This document shows, piece after piece, positions 35,922 to 45,222 of a stretch of 64,000 nucleotides of DNA. The position numbers and the translations under genes were made by a program. Position 1 is the stretch's first letter; every line of letters starts with the position of its first letter. The notes beneath the pieces were generated by a model. That model was given only the letters and a program-made list of their open reading frames with translations. It was not told the origin of the DNA and made no database searches. The stretch is from Marivirga salinae (GTDB lineage: Bacteria; Bacteroidota; Bacteroidia; Cytophagales; Cyclobacteriaceae), in assembly GCF_030503855.1 (NCBI RefSeq), contig NZ_CP129971.1, positions 999,501 to 1,063,500 on the forward strand, given 5' to 3'.

Positions 35922-36809
35922 ATGAAAAAGTTTGTGTTATTAATTATTGGAGCTTTACTTATGGTATTTGTAATACCTGTTAAAGCTCAAGAATCCTCGA
36001 ATGATGGGTATAATCCTAACTCGGTTTATCCAATTCATGAGGATAATATTATGTTCAAAAAACGAGTTTGGAGAAGAATGGATTTGCGAGAAAAGCAAAA
36101 CATACCATTTTTCTCTTCTGGTAATGAAATTACTAAGCATATAATCGAATCAGCTACTGCTGGTATAATTCCTATTTATGAAGATGATTCTTTGCAAAAC
36201 AGGAAAACTAAAGAGGAATTTTTGGAAGCTTTAGAAAACCCTGCATTACAAGATTTAAATGCTGGTGGCGGTGACGATGCCTGGGGAGACGCAGGCGGTG
36301 GTGATGGCTGGGGTAACGATGACGGCTGGGGCAATTCAGGCGGAGGTGATGATGCTGAGCCAGAAGATGACGCTGCTGATGAAGTTGATACTAAATTTAC
36401 TGTAAGGGATGTGTCTTTACTTGAAATTGTAGAGGATATGATTTTTGATAATCAGCGTTCTGTTTTGGTTTGGGATATTCAAGCAATCAAGCTTGTTATA
36501 CCAGCTGATAATTATACATCAGGAATTGAAAAGGTAGTGGGTGTCTTTAAATACAAAGATTTAGTCGATTTATTCAGAAGCAATCCTGAGCAAATGATTT
36601 GGTTTAATCCGCAAAACAGTGCAGAACACAAAAACTTAGCGGATGCTTTCGCTTTAAGATTATTCAGCGCTAGAATTGTTAAAGTTGCGAATCCTCAAGA
36701 CAACATGATTATTGATGTTTATAATGAATCAGCAAAACAAGGCATTATGGCATCACAATGGATTGAATATGAATTAATGGAAAAAGAGCACGAGTTGTGG
36801 TCTTATTAA
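35922..36809 (+). CDS. gldN: Type IX secretion ring protein GldN/PorN with Gly/Trp/Asp linker
   Basis: Partner of GldK in the periplasmic ring. The 295-residue protein has a signal peptide (cleavage after PVKAQ, residue 23), the family segments NSVYPIHEDNIMFKKRVWRRMDLREKQN (split at about 34-60) and, after residue 155, IKLVIPADNY and VGVFKYKDLVDLF. Between these lies a low-complexity stretch (residues 114-155) of GGGDDAWGD-like units rich in Gly, Asp and Trp, then acidic, coded by 36261-36389 at visibly higher GC. This linker is unusual for the family as I know it. Last gene of the gldKLMN operon, ending in a terminator. Confidence 0.93.
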   Translation: MKKFVLLIIGALLMVFVIPVKAQESSNDGYNPNSVYPIHEDNIMFKKRVWRRMDLREKQNIPFFSSGNEITKHIIESATAGIIPIYEDDSLQNRKTKEEFLEALENPALQDLNAGGGDDAWGDAGGGDGWGNDDGWGNSGGGDDAEPEDDAADEVDTKFTVRDVSLLEIVEDMIFDNQRSVLVWDIQAIKLVIPADNYTSGIEKVVGVFKYKDLVDLFRSNPEQMIWFNPQNSAEHKNLADAFALRLFSARIVKVANPQDNMIIDVYNESAKQGIMASQWIEYELMEKEHELWSY

Positions 36810-36831
36810 TATTTTGAAAATATTATTTTAG

Positions 36832-36860
36832 AAAGGAAGGCTGTTAGTCTTCCTTTTTTT
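36832..36860. terminator. Terminator shared by gldN and uvrC
   Basis: AAAGGAAG and CTTCCTTT pair around a nine-base loop and run into T residues. The uvrC stop codon (36844-36846, minus strand) lies in the loop, so the hairpin covers the 3' ends of both convergent genes. Confidence 0.75.
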
Positions 36861-38652
36861 GTTTAAAAGCCTTTATGATTTGTTCTGCTTTGCTTGTTCC
36901 TATTACTGGGCTTAGTTCTTCAAATGATGCTTCCTTGATCTTTTTTACCGATTTGAAATGTGTTAGCAATTGGTCGATTGTCTTTTCTCCTATACCCTCA
37001 ATTCCTTCTAGTTCACTAGTAAATGAATTTTTACTTCTTATTTGCCTATGAAAAGTTATTGCAAATCGATGGGCTTCATCTCTAAGTCTTTGTAGTAGCT
37101 TAAGAGATTCACTCTTCTTACTGATGTGTACTGGATACGGGTCTTCTGGAAAATATATCTCTTCTAATCTTTTTGCTATCCCAATAATTGGAATTTTCCC
37201 ATATAAATCTAATTCTCTAAGAGCTTTAACTGAGGCGCTTAATTGGCCTTTACCTCCATCTATTACTATTAAGTTTGGAAGTTCTTGCTGTTCATCAATC
37301 AGTCGTTTATATCTTCTTCCTACAATTTCTGTCATTGAGGCAAAATCATCTGGACCAATTACTGTTTTAACATGATAATGTCTGTATTCACTCTTTTTAG
37401 GTCTTCCATTTTTGAAATGAACCATTGAAGCTGTGGGATTTGTACCCTGCATATTGGAGTTGTCAAAACATTCAATTTTAATAGGAAGCTCCTTTAATCT
37501 TAAGTCATTTTGAAGTTGTTTTAGAACTCTAAGCTCTTTTATTTTACTTGATTCATTTTGATTAAGCTTTTCCTTTTTAAAGAATAAAGCATTTTTTAAA
37601 CTCATCTCCACTAATTTCTTTTTATCCCCTATTTGTGGTTTGATAAAGTGAAAGGTCTCTGGTAGGTTTTCAATATCAATGTTAGTTAGAATTTCATTTG
37701 TAGTGCTTTCATATAGCTTCCTGAGATCTATTAGGGCTAATAATAACAATTCTTGGTCTGTCTCATCCAATTTTTTCTTTAATTCAATAGTTTTAGTAAC
37801 ATTAATGCTTCCGTTTTTTATTCGCATGTAATTAACAAAAGCATATTTGTCTTCAGAAATGATACTACAAACATCTATATCTGTTAGTCTAGGATTTACC
37901 ACTAAAGATTTACTGTGGAATTTCTCAAGTAATTCAAATTTCTCTTTAAATTTTTGTGCTCTTTCAAAATCTAAATCTTCAGCAGCTTCTTGCATATTTT
38001 CTCTGAAATGATGCTTGGGTATATTCAAATTACCTTTCAGAATTTCGGCTGCTTGGTCTATATCCTTTTGATAATTTTCATGTTTTTGTAGGCCTTCGCA
38101 AGGACCTTTGCAATTGCCAATATGATATTCGAGACAGACTTTAAATTTACCTGCTTTTATGTTTTGGTCGGTCAAGTTTAATTTACAAGTTCTAATTGTA
38201 TAGAGCTTTCGAATTAATTCCAAAACGTTGTTCATTGCTCTTACACTTGCATATGGCCCGAAATAAGTTCCGTTTCTAGCTATTCTTCTTCTCGTAGATA
38301 TAATTCTTGGGAAAGGCTCATTTGTAATGCATAGATAGGGAAATGATTTATCATCCTTTAATAAAATATTATACTTTGGTTGAAGTTCTTTTATTAAGGA
38401 ATTCTCAAGCAGTAGCGCATCAAATTCAGAATTGACAATAGCAATTTCAATCTTGTCAATTTCTCGAACCAACCTTATGGTTTTTCTATTATGATTGGCT
38501 GATTTATTAAAGTAACTAGTAACTCTGTTTTTTAAATTCTTTGCTTTTCCTACATAAATGATGACTCCGGATGAATTATGAAATTTATATACACCGGGAA
38601 ACTTAGGTAACTCATTTATATCTTGTGGCTTAAAGAAAACCGCATCGTACAT
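36844..38652 (-). CDS. uvrC: Excinuclease ABC subunit C
   Basis: Makes both incisions in nucleotide excision repair after damage is found by UvrAB. The 602-residue protein has a GIY-YIG domain (PGVYKFHNSSGVIIYVGKAK, about 19-38, and FGPYASVRAMNNVL), a UVR motif near residue 215-235 (EDLDFERAQKFKEKFELL), the RNase H-like endonuclease domain (IECFDNSNMQGTNPTASMV ... LIVIDGGKGQL) and a C-terminal tandem HhH (LEGIEGIGEKTIDQLL). Length matches the family. It lies 11 bases after the PBP1A stop, so it is the last gene of porW-PBP1A-uvrC. Confidence 0.97.
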   Translation of the reverse strand: MYDAVFFKPQDINELPKFPGVYKFHNSSGVIIYVGKAKNLKNRVTSYFNKSANHNRKTIRLVREIDKIEIAIVNSEFDALLLENSLIKELQPKYNILLKDDKSFPYLCITNEPFPRIISTRRRIARNGTYFGPYASVRAMNNVLELIRKLYTIRTCKLNLTDQNIKAGKFKVCLEYHIGNCKGPCEGLQKHENYQKDIDQAAEILKGNLNIPKHHFRENMQEAAEDLDFERAQKFKEKFELLEKFHSKSLVVNPRLTDIDVCSIISEDKYAFVNYMRIKNGSINVTKTIELKKKLDETDQELLLLALIDLRKLYESTTNEILTNIDIENLPETFHFIKPQIGDKKKLVEMSLKNALFFKKEKLNQNESSKIKELRVLKQLQNDLRLKELPIKIECFDNSNMQGTNPTASMVHFKNGRPKKSEYRHYHVKTVIGPDDFASMTEIVGRRYKRLIDEQQELPNLIVIDGGKGQLSASVKALRELDLYGKIPIIGIAKRLEEIYFPEDPYPVHISKKSESLKLLQRLRDEAHRFAITFHRQIRSKNSFTSELEGIEGIGEKTIDQLLTHFKSVKKIKEASFEELSPVIGTSKAEQIIKAFKQKKED

Positions 38653-38663
38653 CTCACTGACTT

Positions 38664-40946
38664 TTATTGTATGCCATCAACATCAAATTTTTGTATTTGC
38701 TCAGTTGAATCAGTCACATTCCCTTGTTGCATTCTATATTCCTCACAATCTAATTCTATTGATAGATTTGATGGCTTTTTGAATGCTCCCTTAGAAACAG
38801 GTAAACTTTCATCTTCATATACCTTTTTCATGAATTTCTCCCAAATTGGCATAGCCATTCTAGCACCTTGGCCTAATCCAATATTTCTAAAGTGAATGCT
38901 TCTTTCATCACCCCCTACCCATACGCCAGCGGCTAAATCTTTTGTTACTCCAACAAACCAACCATCAGAGTAATTTTGAGTGGTTCCTGTTTTAGCACCT
39001 ATTTCATTATCCTCTCTCAATTCTCTATCTAAACCCAAGGCAGTCCCTCCTGAAATTTCAGTGGATCCTTTTAACATATGTAACATTGCATAAGCTGTTT
39101 CGGAACTTAATGCTTCACCTGTTTTAGGCACAAATTGTTTTAATACCTTTCCATTCTTATCTTCAATTCTTTCAATATAGAATGGTTTTGTATAAAAGCC
39201 TTCATTAACAAAGGTGCTGTATGCCCCAATAAGTTCATAAATAGATACATCGGATGTTCCCAAACATAGTGATGGAACAGCTTGTAATGGACTTTCTACT
39301 CCTAACCTTTTAGCATAATCCACTACAGTTTGAGGACCAACTTTTTGCATCACGTAGGCAGTGCCTGAATTTAATGAACGGGCCATTGCTTGACGAAGGG
39401 TCATGGTTTCACCAGAAAATTTACCACCTGAGTTGGAAGGTGTCCATGTTGGGGGATCTCCTGGAACTTCAAAGGTTACGGGTACATCTTGAATTTCATA
39501 ACAAGGAGAGTAGCCATTATCTATAGCGGCTGCATATACTAAAGGCTTGAAAGTTGATCCGGGTTGCCTTCTTCCTTGTTTAACATGATCGTATTTGAAA
39601 TACTTATGATTAATGCCACCTACCCAAGCTTTAATATGGCCATTATTAGGATTCATAGCCATAAATCCAGCATGTAAAAATTGTTTGTAATATCTTATTG
39701 AATCAAAGGTGCTAAAGGTAGTGTCAATATCGCCATCCCAACTAAAAACTGTCATTGGCTTTGGCTCTTTCAATTTTTTGAAGATTTTATCTTCATCATC
39801 ACCATATTGATTTTTCCAAAAGCTATAGGCTTCCGTTCTTCTTGCTTCATTTTTAAGAAAATCTTTTATTTCACGACCACTCTCATCTCTCCAAGGAGCT
39901 TTTCCTTCCCAATGTTCATCAAAAAGTTCTTGCTGATATTTCATGTGCTCTTCTACTGCTTCTTCAGCATATTTTTGCATTCTACTATCGATAGTGGTAT
40001 AAATTTTTAAACCATCTTCATATAAATCATACCCATTTTCCTTTGACCAAGCTAATAAATCCCATAATATAACACCTCTAAAATAAGTAGCTAGCCCATC
40101 ATTATGATTTTCCACATCATAATCCAACTCAATAGGTTTTGATGATAATGAATCGTAAGCTATGTCATCTATATAGCCATACTTTCGCATTTGATTCATA
40201 ACAGTATTTCTTCTGTGGAAAGAATTTTCAGGTTCGTAAACTGGGCTATAAAGATTTGGGTTTTTGCATAGACCAACTAGCACGGCTGCTTCAGGGATAG
40301 TTAATTGGTCTGGAGTGGTATTGAAAAATGTTTGAGAAGCTGTTTTGATTCCAAATGCATTACTTCCAAATTCGAAAGTATTCAAATACATGGCAATGAT
40401 CTCTTTTTTGGTATAGGATTTTTCCAATTTAACTGCCACAATCCATTCTTTCATTTTTGCTATAACTAAGCCTAATATAGGCACATCATTTAAACTTCCA
40501 TTTGATAAATCGCTTCGGGTTCTGAAAAGTATTTTTGCCAACTGCTGGCTGATGGTACTTCCTCCGCCACCACTTTTATCAAACATTAAAATTGATTTAA
40601 AAAACACCCTCCCAAGTCCATATAAATCAATACCAGAATGATTTGAATATCGGATGTCTTCAGTAGCAATTAATGCATTTACCACATTTGGAGAGAGTTC
40701 ATCAAAGGTGATTTGACTTCTATTGTAACGATAATATTTCCCCATTTCTTTATTGTCTGCAAAATATAATACAGATGATAAATCACTTTTTGGGTTCTCT
40801 AATGACTTTAAACCAGGTAATTCTCCATACCATCCGTTAAAATTTATACTGATGCTGTAAATAAATATTGAAAAGCCGAGTATAGCCAAAAAGAAGATTG
40901 ACCATAATGCAGTTATTATTATTTTAAATTTATTTGAATTTTTCAT
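38664..40946 (-). CDS. Penicillin-binding protein 1A (bifunctional class A PBP)
   Basis: Polymerises and cross-links peptidoglycan. The 760-residue protein has an N-terminal membrane anchor (about 9-31), a GT51 glycosyltransferase domain (LIATEDIRYSNHSGID, GGGSTISQQLAKILF, LEKSYTKKEIIAMYLN) and a transpeptidase domain with the three catalytic motifs: STFK in RQPGSTFKPLVY, SLNS in ARSLNS, and KTGTTQNYSDGW. Length matches PBP1A. It follows porW by 46 bases and precedes uvrC by 11. The gene pair with a T9SS lipoprotein may link cell-wall growth with secretion assembly (inference). Confidence 0.95.
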   Translation of the reverse strand: MKNSNKFKIIITALWSIFFLAILGFSIFIYSISINFNGWYGELPGLKSLENPKSDLSSVLYFADNKEMGKYYRYNRSQITFDELSPNVVNALIATEDIRYSNHSGIDLYGLGRVFFKSILMFDKSGGGGSTISQQLAKILFRTRSDLSNGSLNDVPILGLVIAKMKEWIVAVKLEKSYTKKEIIAMYLNTFEFGSNAFGIKTASQTFFNTTPDQLTIPEAAVLVGLCKNPNLYSPVYEPENSFHRRNTVMNQMRKYGYIDDIAYDSLSSKPIELDYDVENHNDGLATYFRGVILWDLLAWSKENGYDLYEDGLKIYTTIDSRMQKYAEEAVEEHMKYQQELFDEHWEGKAPWRDESGREIKDFLKNEARRTEAYSFWKNQYGDDEDKIFKKLKEPKPMTVFSWDGDIDTTFSTFDSIRYYKQFLHAGFMAMNPNNGHIKAWVGGINHKYFKYDHVKQGRRQPGSTFKPLVYAAAIDNGYSPCYEIQDVPVTFEVPGDPPTWTPSNSGGKFSGETMTLRQAMARSLNSGTAYVMQKVGPQTVVDYAKRLGVESPLQAVPSLCLGTSDVSIYELIGAYSTFVNEGFYTKPFYIERIEDKNGKVLKQFVPKTGEALSSETAYAMLHMLKGSTEISGGTALGLDRELREDNEIGAKTGTTQNYSDGWFVGVTKDLAAGVWVGGDERSIHFRNIGLGQGARMAMPIWEKFMKKVYEDESLPVSKGAFKKPSNLSIELDCEEYRMQQGNVTDSTEQIQKFDVDGIQ

Positions 40947-40992
40947 ATTCAGTTTATACTATTAATTATTGGGAAGATTCAGCAATTTAATT

Positions 40993-43596
40993 CTATTGAG
41001 TTATTTCATAATTTAATTTAAAGAAATCAGTATAACTGTCCACCATTTTAGCTTGATAGAAAATCTGAAAGTTATCCTTAGAAATAATAAAATTACTAAA
41101 ATTTAAGCTGCTGAAATTCTTTAATGGAGACAAATCGCTATTAAACTTTTTGTAAAATGCTTCGGCTGTTTCTTTATCTTTAAATTCACTTAATAAGATC
41201 ATAGAATTTTCATCATCAAAAACGAGATTTCCAGCATTTAGATCTTCTTCTGGGAAGAATTTTTCTCCGAATGACTCAATTTCTTCTGGTAGTATACCCG
41301 ATAATGCTTTATTATTTTCATAGACTACTACAAAATAGTGAGCTTGTTCGAAAAACGGAATATATTTTATCTTTTCTTTTTGTTGCTGTTTTTTATCATA
41401 ATCATCAATTGCTGCTAGTAAACCTTTCGCAAATTCATATAGTTCACTATTAGGGTAATCTTTTAAGAAGGATTGTAATTTGAATTTATAAGAATTTTTA
41501 CCATCTGTCACTCCTGTGATAAGTGCTTCTAATAATTTTAAATTGTCCTCGTAGTCATTTTCAGGGTAGTTATCCAACCCCTTATTTATTTCATTTGTTG
41601 CAGCCTTGTAATTTCCACTTTCGTAAAGCCTATACGCATTTTCATATATAACTTTAACCTTAGCACTTGCCATGTTACTCTCTTCGCGATAATTTGGGTT
41701 TTCCACTAATTTCGCAAATATGCTATTGGGGAATTTCGCTAATAACTCCGATGAATAGGTTTCCGCAATTGCTTCATCTTTGTCTTTATAATATATGTAG
41801 AGTAGATAGAGAAGTTCCGCTTTGTATTCAGTATCAGGGTATTTTGAAAGCAAAGTTTCATAAGTATTTACAGCTTCCTTTTTTTCTTGCAAATCAAAAT
41901 TATAGATGTTTCCTAATTTGTAGTAAGCCACTTCCATTTCCTCTTTAAGATTCAATTGCTTTTCAGCTTCAAACGGTATAGAGGAAAAAAACTGATCTCT
42001 TTCCTGAGTTAATAATTCCTCTTCACTCATTTGACTTTTCTCTTCCTGTTCAGCAACTATTTCCTTATTAGGTTCATCACTTTCTTCCGAATCAAAAATT
42101 TGTCCACTTTCAGTCCTCCAATTATCTTGCAAAGATCGATCTCCCCATGTTCTTTTAAATGTATTTCTTCCCTGCCCTACTGTTGAAGCATCATAAAAAT
42201 AGAAACCACCACCTGGCGCTGTATTGGTCTGTAAGTTGGGCTCATCACCAAATGAACTGACAGTAGCATTAGTATTAGCAGATTTTATTCTCTTCGCTCT
42301 TTTTTCTCTTTCTGCTTCTTCCTTTTCTTTTTGAAGCCTTTCATCCCTGAGCGTTAAAAACATTTCATTTAATGAGGTACTATCCATTTTAGCCAATGAT
42401 AATAGGCTGTCATTTTCATTTATTGTGTTAATTTGTTTTATAAAGTCTGATAATACAGACTGTCTTGTCTCTACTTGAGGATAAATTTCTTCATCTTTTG
42501 GCATAATTTGATATGCACTATCATAATAGGCTTGAGCTAAAGTATATTCTTTTAACTCATCAAAATATAACAATCCTAATTTGTGATAAGAGAAGGATTT
42601 TTGTCTTTCATTATCCACACTTTCTTTAACAGATGATTTATAATAAGGAATGGCTTCTTTTATATTCCCTTGCTTTAATTCGAATTCAGCCATTTCATAA
42701 TAAATTTTATCTCTGAATTCTATATTTTTCCCATCCTTTAAAAGCTGCTCAAAGTATTTTCTGATTTTTTTAACATCTTCACCTTTTGACAGCTCTGTAA
42801 CTTGAGCCATATTTAAACGGGCATAAAAAGACAATTCATAAGGAGGCCTGTTATTTAAAACTTCCTTATAATTTTCGTACGCAAATGCATCTAACTTCGA
42901 TTTTTGAAAAAGTTGACCTAATATAAAATGGTGTTTTGCCTTTTCAGGTCCACCTCGCATCAACTCTGTTGCCGCACTTAAATATTTAATTAGGTTGTTA
43001 GGGTTATTAGCAACTTGATTATAATATGCAGCTTGTTGATAAAATTTCCTTTTAGTAGATTTTGATAATTTTTGTCTGTTAAGAAAATCAATAACCGCTA
43101 ATGCATTATTTAATTCACCATATTCTGTAAATGTTCTTATAAGATATGTTAATGCAACATAACGTGTTTGCTCATCTTTACTATTTACATTTACATACTT
43201 AAAAGTTTCAATAGATTCTTCGTATTCTTGATTTAACATTCGAGCAATTCCTACTAAAATGTAGCTATCATCAACCCACTTACTTACTTTATGCCGTTGA
43301 ATGGCAATGGAAGCTTTTTTAATGACATCTTCAATTTTTTCTTTATTGGCATTAACTATTGTAGTGTCAATAGGAGCTTTTACTTTTAAAACCCTGTTGA
43401 AATTATTCTGATGTGCTTCCTCAATTTCTAGTAATACCTCTTGCAATTTTTCGTTAGCAATAAAATAAGCATTGTATTTGGCTGTAATATTGTGATAGCT
43501 ATAGCCTATTAAACCTGAGTTTTCAGGTGAACAAGCCGCTAAAGGCAATATAAAGCCTATTATTAGGATTCTATATAGTATTTTCCTCTTATTCAT
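40993..43596 (-). CDS. porW: TPR lipoprotein of type IX secretion, PorW/SprE family
   Basis: PorW/SprE is an outer membrane lipoprotein needed for type IX secretion and gliding. The 867-residue protein starts at 43596 (MNKRKILYRILIIGF) with lipobox LAAC and the family opening YSYHNITAKYNAYFIANE, then many TPR units (EESIETFKYVNVNSKDEQTRY, IKEAIPYYKSSVKE, EAVNTYETLLSKYPDTEY). A disordered, charged segment with EKEEAEREKRAKR and a PorW-like conserved patch (GGFYFYDASTVGQGRNTF) lies near 470-520. Upstream in-frame ATGs to 43740 lack a signal peptide and were rejected. First gene of porW-PBP1A-uvrC. Confidence 0.88.
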   Translation of the reverse strand: MNKRKILYRILIIGFILPLAACSPENSGLIGYSYHNITAKYNAYFIANEKLQEVLLEIEEAHQNNFNRVLKVKAPIDTTIVNANKEKIEDVIKKASIAIQRHKVSKWVDDSYILVGIARMLNQEYEESIETFKYVNVNSKDEQTRYVALTYLIRTFTEYGELNNALAVIDFLNRQKLSKSTKRKFYQQAAYYNQVANNPNNLIKYLSAATELMRGGPEKAKHHFILGQLFQKSKLDAFAYENYKEVLNNRPPYELSFYARLNMAQVTELSKGEDVKKIRKYFEQLLKDGKNIEFRDKIYYEMAEFELKQGNIKEAIPYYKSSVKESVDNERQKSFSYHKLGLLYFDELKEYTLAQAYYDSAYQIMPKDEEIYPQVETRQSVLSDFIKQINTINENDSLLSLAKMDSTSLNEMFLTLRDERLQKEKEEAEREKRAKRIKSANTNATVSSFGDEPNLQTNTAPGGGFYFYDASTVGQGRNTFKRTWGDRSLQDNWRTESGQIFDSEESDEPNKEIVAEQEEKSQMSEEELLTQERDQFFSSIPFEAEKQLNLKEEMEVAYYKLGNIYNFDLQEKKEAVNTYETLLSKYPDTEYKAELLYLLYIYYKDKDEAIAETYSSELLAKFPNSIFAKLVENPNYREESNMASAKVKVIYENAYRLYESGNYKAATNEINKGLDNYPENDYEDNLKLLEALITGVTDGKNSYKFKLQSFLKDYPNSELYEFAKGLLAAIDDYDKKQQQKEKIKYIPFFEQAHYFVVVYENNKALSGILPEEIESFGEKFFPEEDLNAGNLVFDDENSMILLSEFKDKETAEAFYKKFNSDLSPLKNFSSLNFSNFIISKDNFQIFYQAKMVDSYTDFFKLNYEITQ

Positions 43597-43641
43597 TATT
43601 CTTTGAAACGACCAATTTAATCGATTCATATAAGAAAAGTA

Positions 43642-43670
43642 TTGAGAGTTGATGATATTATGTATTTTTG
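43642..43670 (+). promoter_or_regulatory. Promoter of the M23 peptidase - bactofilin - atp genes
   Basis: TTG (43642-43644), an 18-base spacer and TATTTTTG (43663-43670), a full match to the Bacteroidota -33/-7 pattern, 40 bases before the peptidase ATG. Confidence 0.6.
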
Positions 43671-43710
43671 TGTCAAACAATAATTTACAAAGTTGCGAAT
43701 TAGAAAAACA

Positions 43711-44562
43711 ATGTCCAATTGGCTTACCACTCGTTATCAAATGGTGGTAAGAAACGAAGAAAACCTAGCTGAAGTATCTACTTTTAACTTCACTTATGCA
43801 AAAGTAGTAGTTATTAGCTTATTAACATTTGTTTTGATATTTATTGGTGCATTATATTTATCACAATCCTTATTGGCTCAGTGGTTTGATCCTAGGCACA
43901 CTACCATGGAGTATAATCAAAAGTTATTGACACTTACAATGGAGATGGATTCTCTGAAATCGAGATTAAGAGCTCAAGACCGCTTTATTGGGAATGTGCA
44001 AACTATTTTGAAAGGGGATGTTCCTGATGGACAAACCTATCGAGAGCCGGATCAAGTTGAAACAGATGATTTAAATCAGGATATGAACCCGCAAAGTATG
44101 AATGCTGGGGACTCCATTATTAGGCAAGAATTTGAGGAACAAGATTTTAGCTTAACTAGTTATTCAAGCAATAATTATTCGGAAGAATTAAAGGATATTT
44201 TCTTTTTTCCTCCTTTACAAGGAATTGTAAGCTCGCCTTACAATATGAATATAGATCATTATGGGATCGATATTGTTGCAAAAACTAATGAACCTGTAAA
44301 ATCTATAGCTGACGGAACCGTTATATTATCATCATGGACTCAAGACGGAGGATATGTAATTGCAATACAGCACAGGGCTAATTTAATATCTGTAGTGAGA
44401 CATAATTCTGCAATATTAAAAAAAGTTGGTAATTTTGTGAATGCAGGTGAGGTAATCTCCATAATTGGTAATTCTGGGGAACTAACTTCAGGACCACATG
44501 TTCATTTAGAGATATGGTATAATGGTAATCCGGTGGATCCGGAAGAATTTATTACTTTTTAA
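43711..44562 (+). CDS. Membrane-anchored M23 family metallopeptidase (LmdC-like)
   Basis: Probable peptidoglycan endopeptidase. The 283-residue protein has a short cytoplasmic N-terminus ending in FNFTYAKVVV, a membrane helix (about 31-52), a coiled-coil stalk (KLLTLTMEMDSLKSRLRAQD) and a C-terminal lytM/M23 domain with HYGIDIV (zinc His and Asp) and GPHVHLEIW (catalytic HxH). The start at 43711 (MSNWLTTRYQMV) is preferred to the in-frame TTG at 43693. It is directly followed by a bactofilin; M23 peptidases of this architecture are known partners of bactofilins (LmdC with BacA). Confidence 0.9.
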   Translation: MSNWLTTRYQMVVRNEENLAEVSTFNFTYAKVVVISLLTFVLIFIGALYLSQSLLAQWFDPRHTTMEYNQKLLTLTMEMDSLKSRLRAQDRFIGNVQTILKGDVPDGQTYREPDQVETDDLNQDMNPQSMNAGDSIIRQEFEEQDFSLTSYSSNNYSEELKDIFFFPPLQGIVSSPYNMNIDHYGIDIVAKTNEPVKSIADGTVILSSWTQDGGYVIAIQHRANLISVVRHNSAILKKVGNFVNAGEVISIIGNSGELTSGPHVHLEIWYNGNPVDPEEFITF

Positions 44563-44585
44563 TTATATAGAGAAAGGAAACGGAA

Positions 44586-45026
44586 ATGTTTAACAACAAG
44601 CAAGAAAAAATACAAATGGCACAAGATATCACAAGTTCCAGTAATACTATTGGAAAAGGAACTACTATTAACGGAGATTTAGAAACCTTTGGTAATATTA
44701 GGATAGACGGAAAGGTAATTGGAAACATTAAAACTAAATCTAAATTAGTTTTAGGGAATACTTCTCATATTGAAGGTAATGTGTTATCACAAAATGCTGA
44801 AATTGAAGGAGAAGTTAAAGGAGTTGTTGAAATTACAGAATTATTGATATTGAAACCATCGGCAGTAGTACATGGTGACATTATAACCAATAAACTTATT
44901 GTAGAATCAGGAGCTACTTTTAATGGCGAATGTAAAATGGGTGTTTCTAATAAAACTATCAAAATAGGTGAGGAAACCGCTAACGGACAATCAAATCCAA
45001 AAATTGAAAAAGCAAAAGCCGTATAA
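44586..45026 (+). CDS. Bactofilin
   Basis: Cytoskeletal polymer-forming protein with a right-handed beta-helix. The 146-residue protein has the bactofilin core (about 18-115) with repeating beta-helix turns: TTINGDLETFGNIRIDGKV, GNIKTKSKLVLG, SHIEGNVLSQNAEIEGEV and VVHGDIITNKLIVESGATF. The short N-terminal tail contains basic residues. It lies 23 bases after an M23 peptidase and its 3' end overlaps the AtpZ-like gene. The partner pair suggests local control of cell-wall hydrolysis and shape (established for BacA/LmdC elsewhere; inference here). Confidence 0.93.
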   Translation: MFNNKQEKIQMAQDITSSSNTIGKGTTINGDLETFGNIRIDGKVIGNIKTKSKLVLGNTSHIEGNVLSQNAEIEGEVKGVVEITELLILKPSAVVHGDIITNKLIVESGATFNGECKMGVSNKTIKIGEETANGQSNPKIEKAKAV

Positions 45027-45216
45027 TAGTTATTTAAAATATTCAGGTCTTGCCATTCAAATGGCAGGAACCATATATTTGGGTAATTTATTAGGTAAAT
45101 ATATTGATAAAGTTGCCGAAAGCGGTTCGGATATCTTCACTAAGATCATCACCCTTTTGGCAGTTTTCCTTTCTATGTTTGTCATTATTAGGCAAGTGAT
45201 AAAATCCCAAGAATAA
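44968..45216 (+). CDS. AtpZ/AtpI-family small membrane protein
   Basis: An 82-residue protein with two membrane helices (about 25-46, SGLAIQMAGTIYLGNLLGKY, and 57-78, KIITLLAVFLSMFVIIRQV), the usual plan of the AtpZ/AtpI family encoded ahead of F0F1 ATP synthase, implicated in c-ring assembly or Mg/Ca transport. The GTG start at 44968 overlaps the bactofilin frame by 59 bases; an alternative TTG at 45004 gives a 70-residue protein and a shorter overlap. Both are plausible. Confidence 0.75.
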   Translation: MRKPLTDNQIQKLKKQKPYNSYLKYSGLAIQMAGTIYLGNLLGKYIDKVAESGSDIFTKIITLLAVFLSMFVIIRQVIKSQE

Positions 45217-45222
45217 ATTTTA

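Noticed and set aside
36261..36389. GC-rich patch as a sign of foreign DNA
   Set aside because: It is in frame within gldN and its composition follows from Gly, Asp and Trp codons; there are no flanking repeats or mobility genes.
43597..43740. Longer N-terminus for PorW (start at 43740)
   Set aside because: The extra 48 residues precede a complete lipoprotein signal peptide, which must be N-terminal; the extension also overlaps the divergent M23 peptidase gene.
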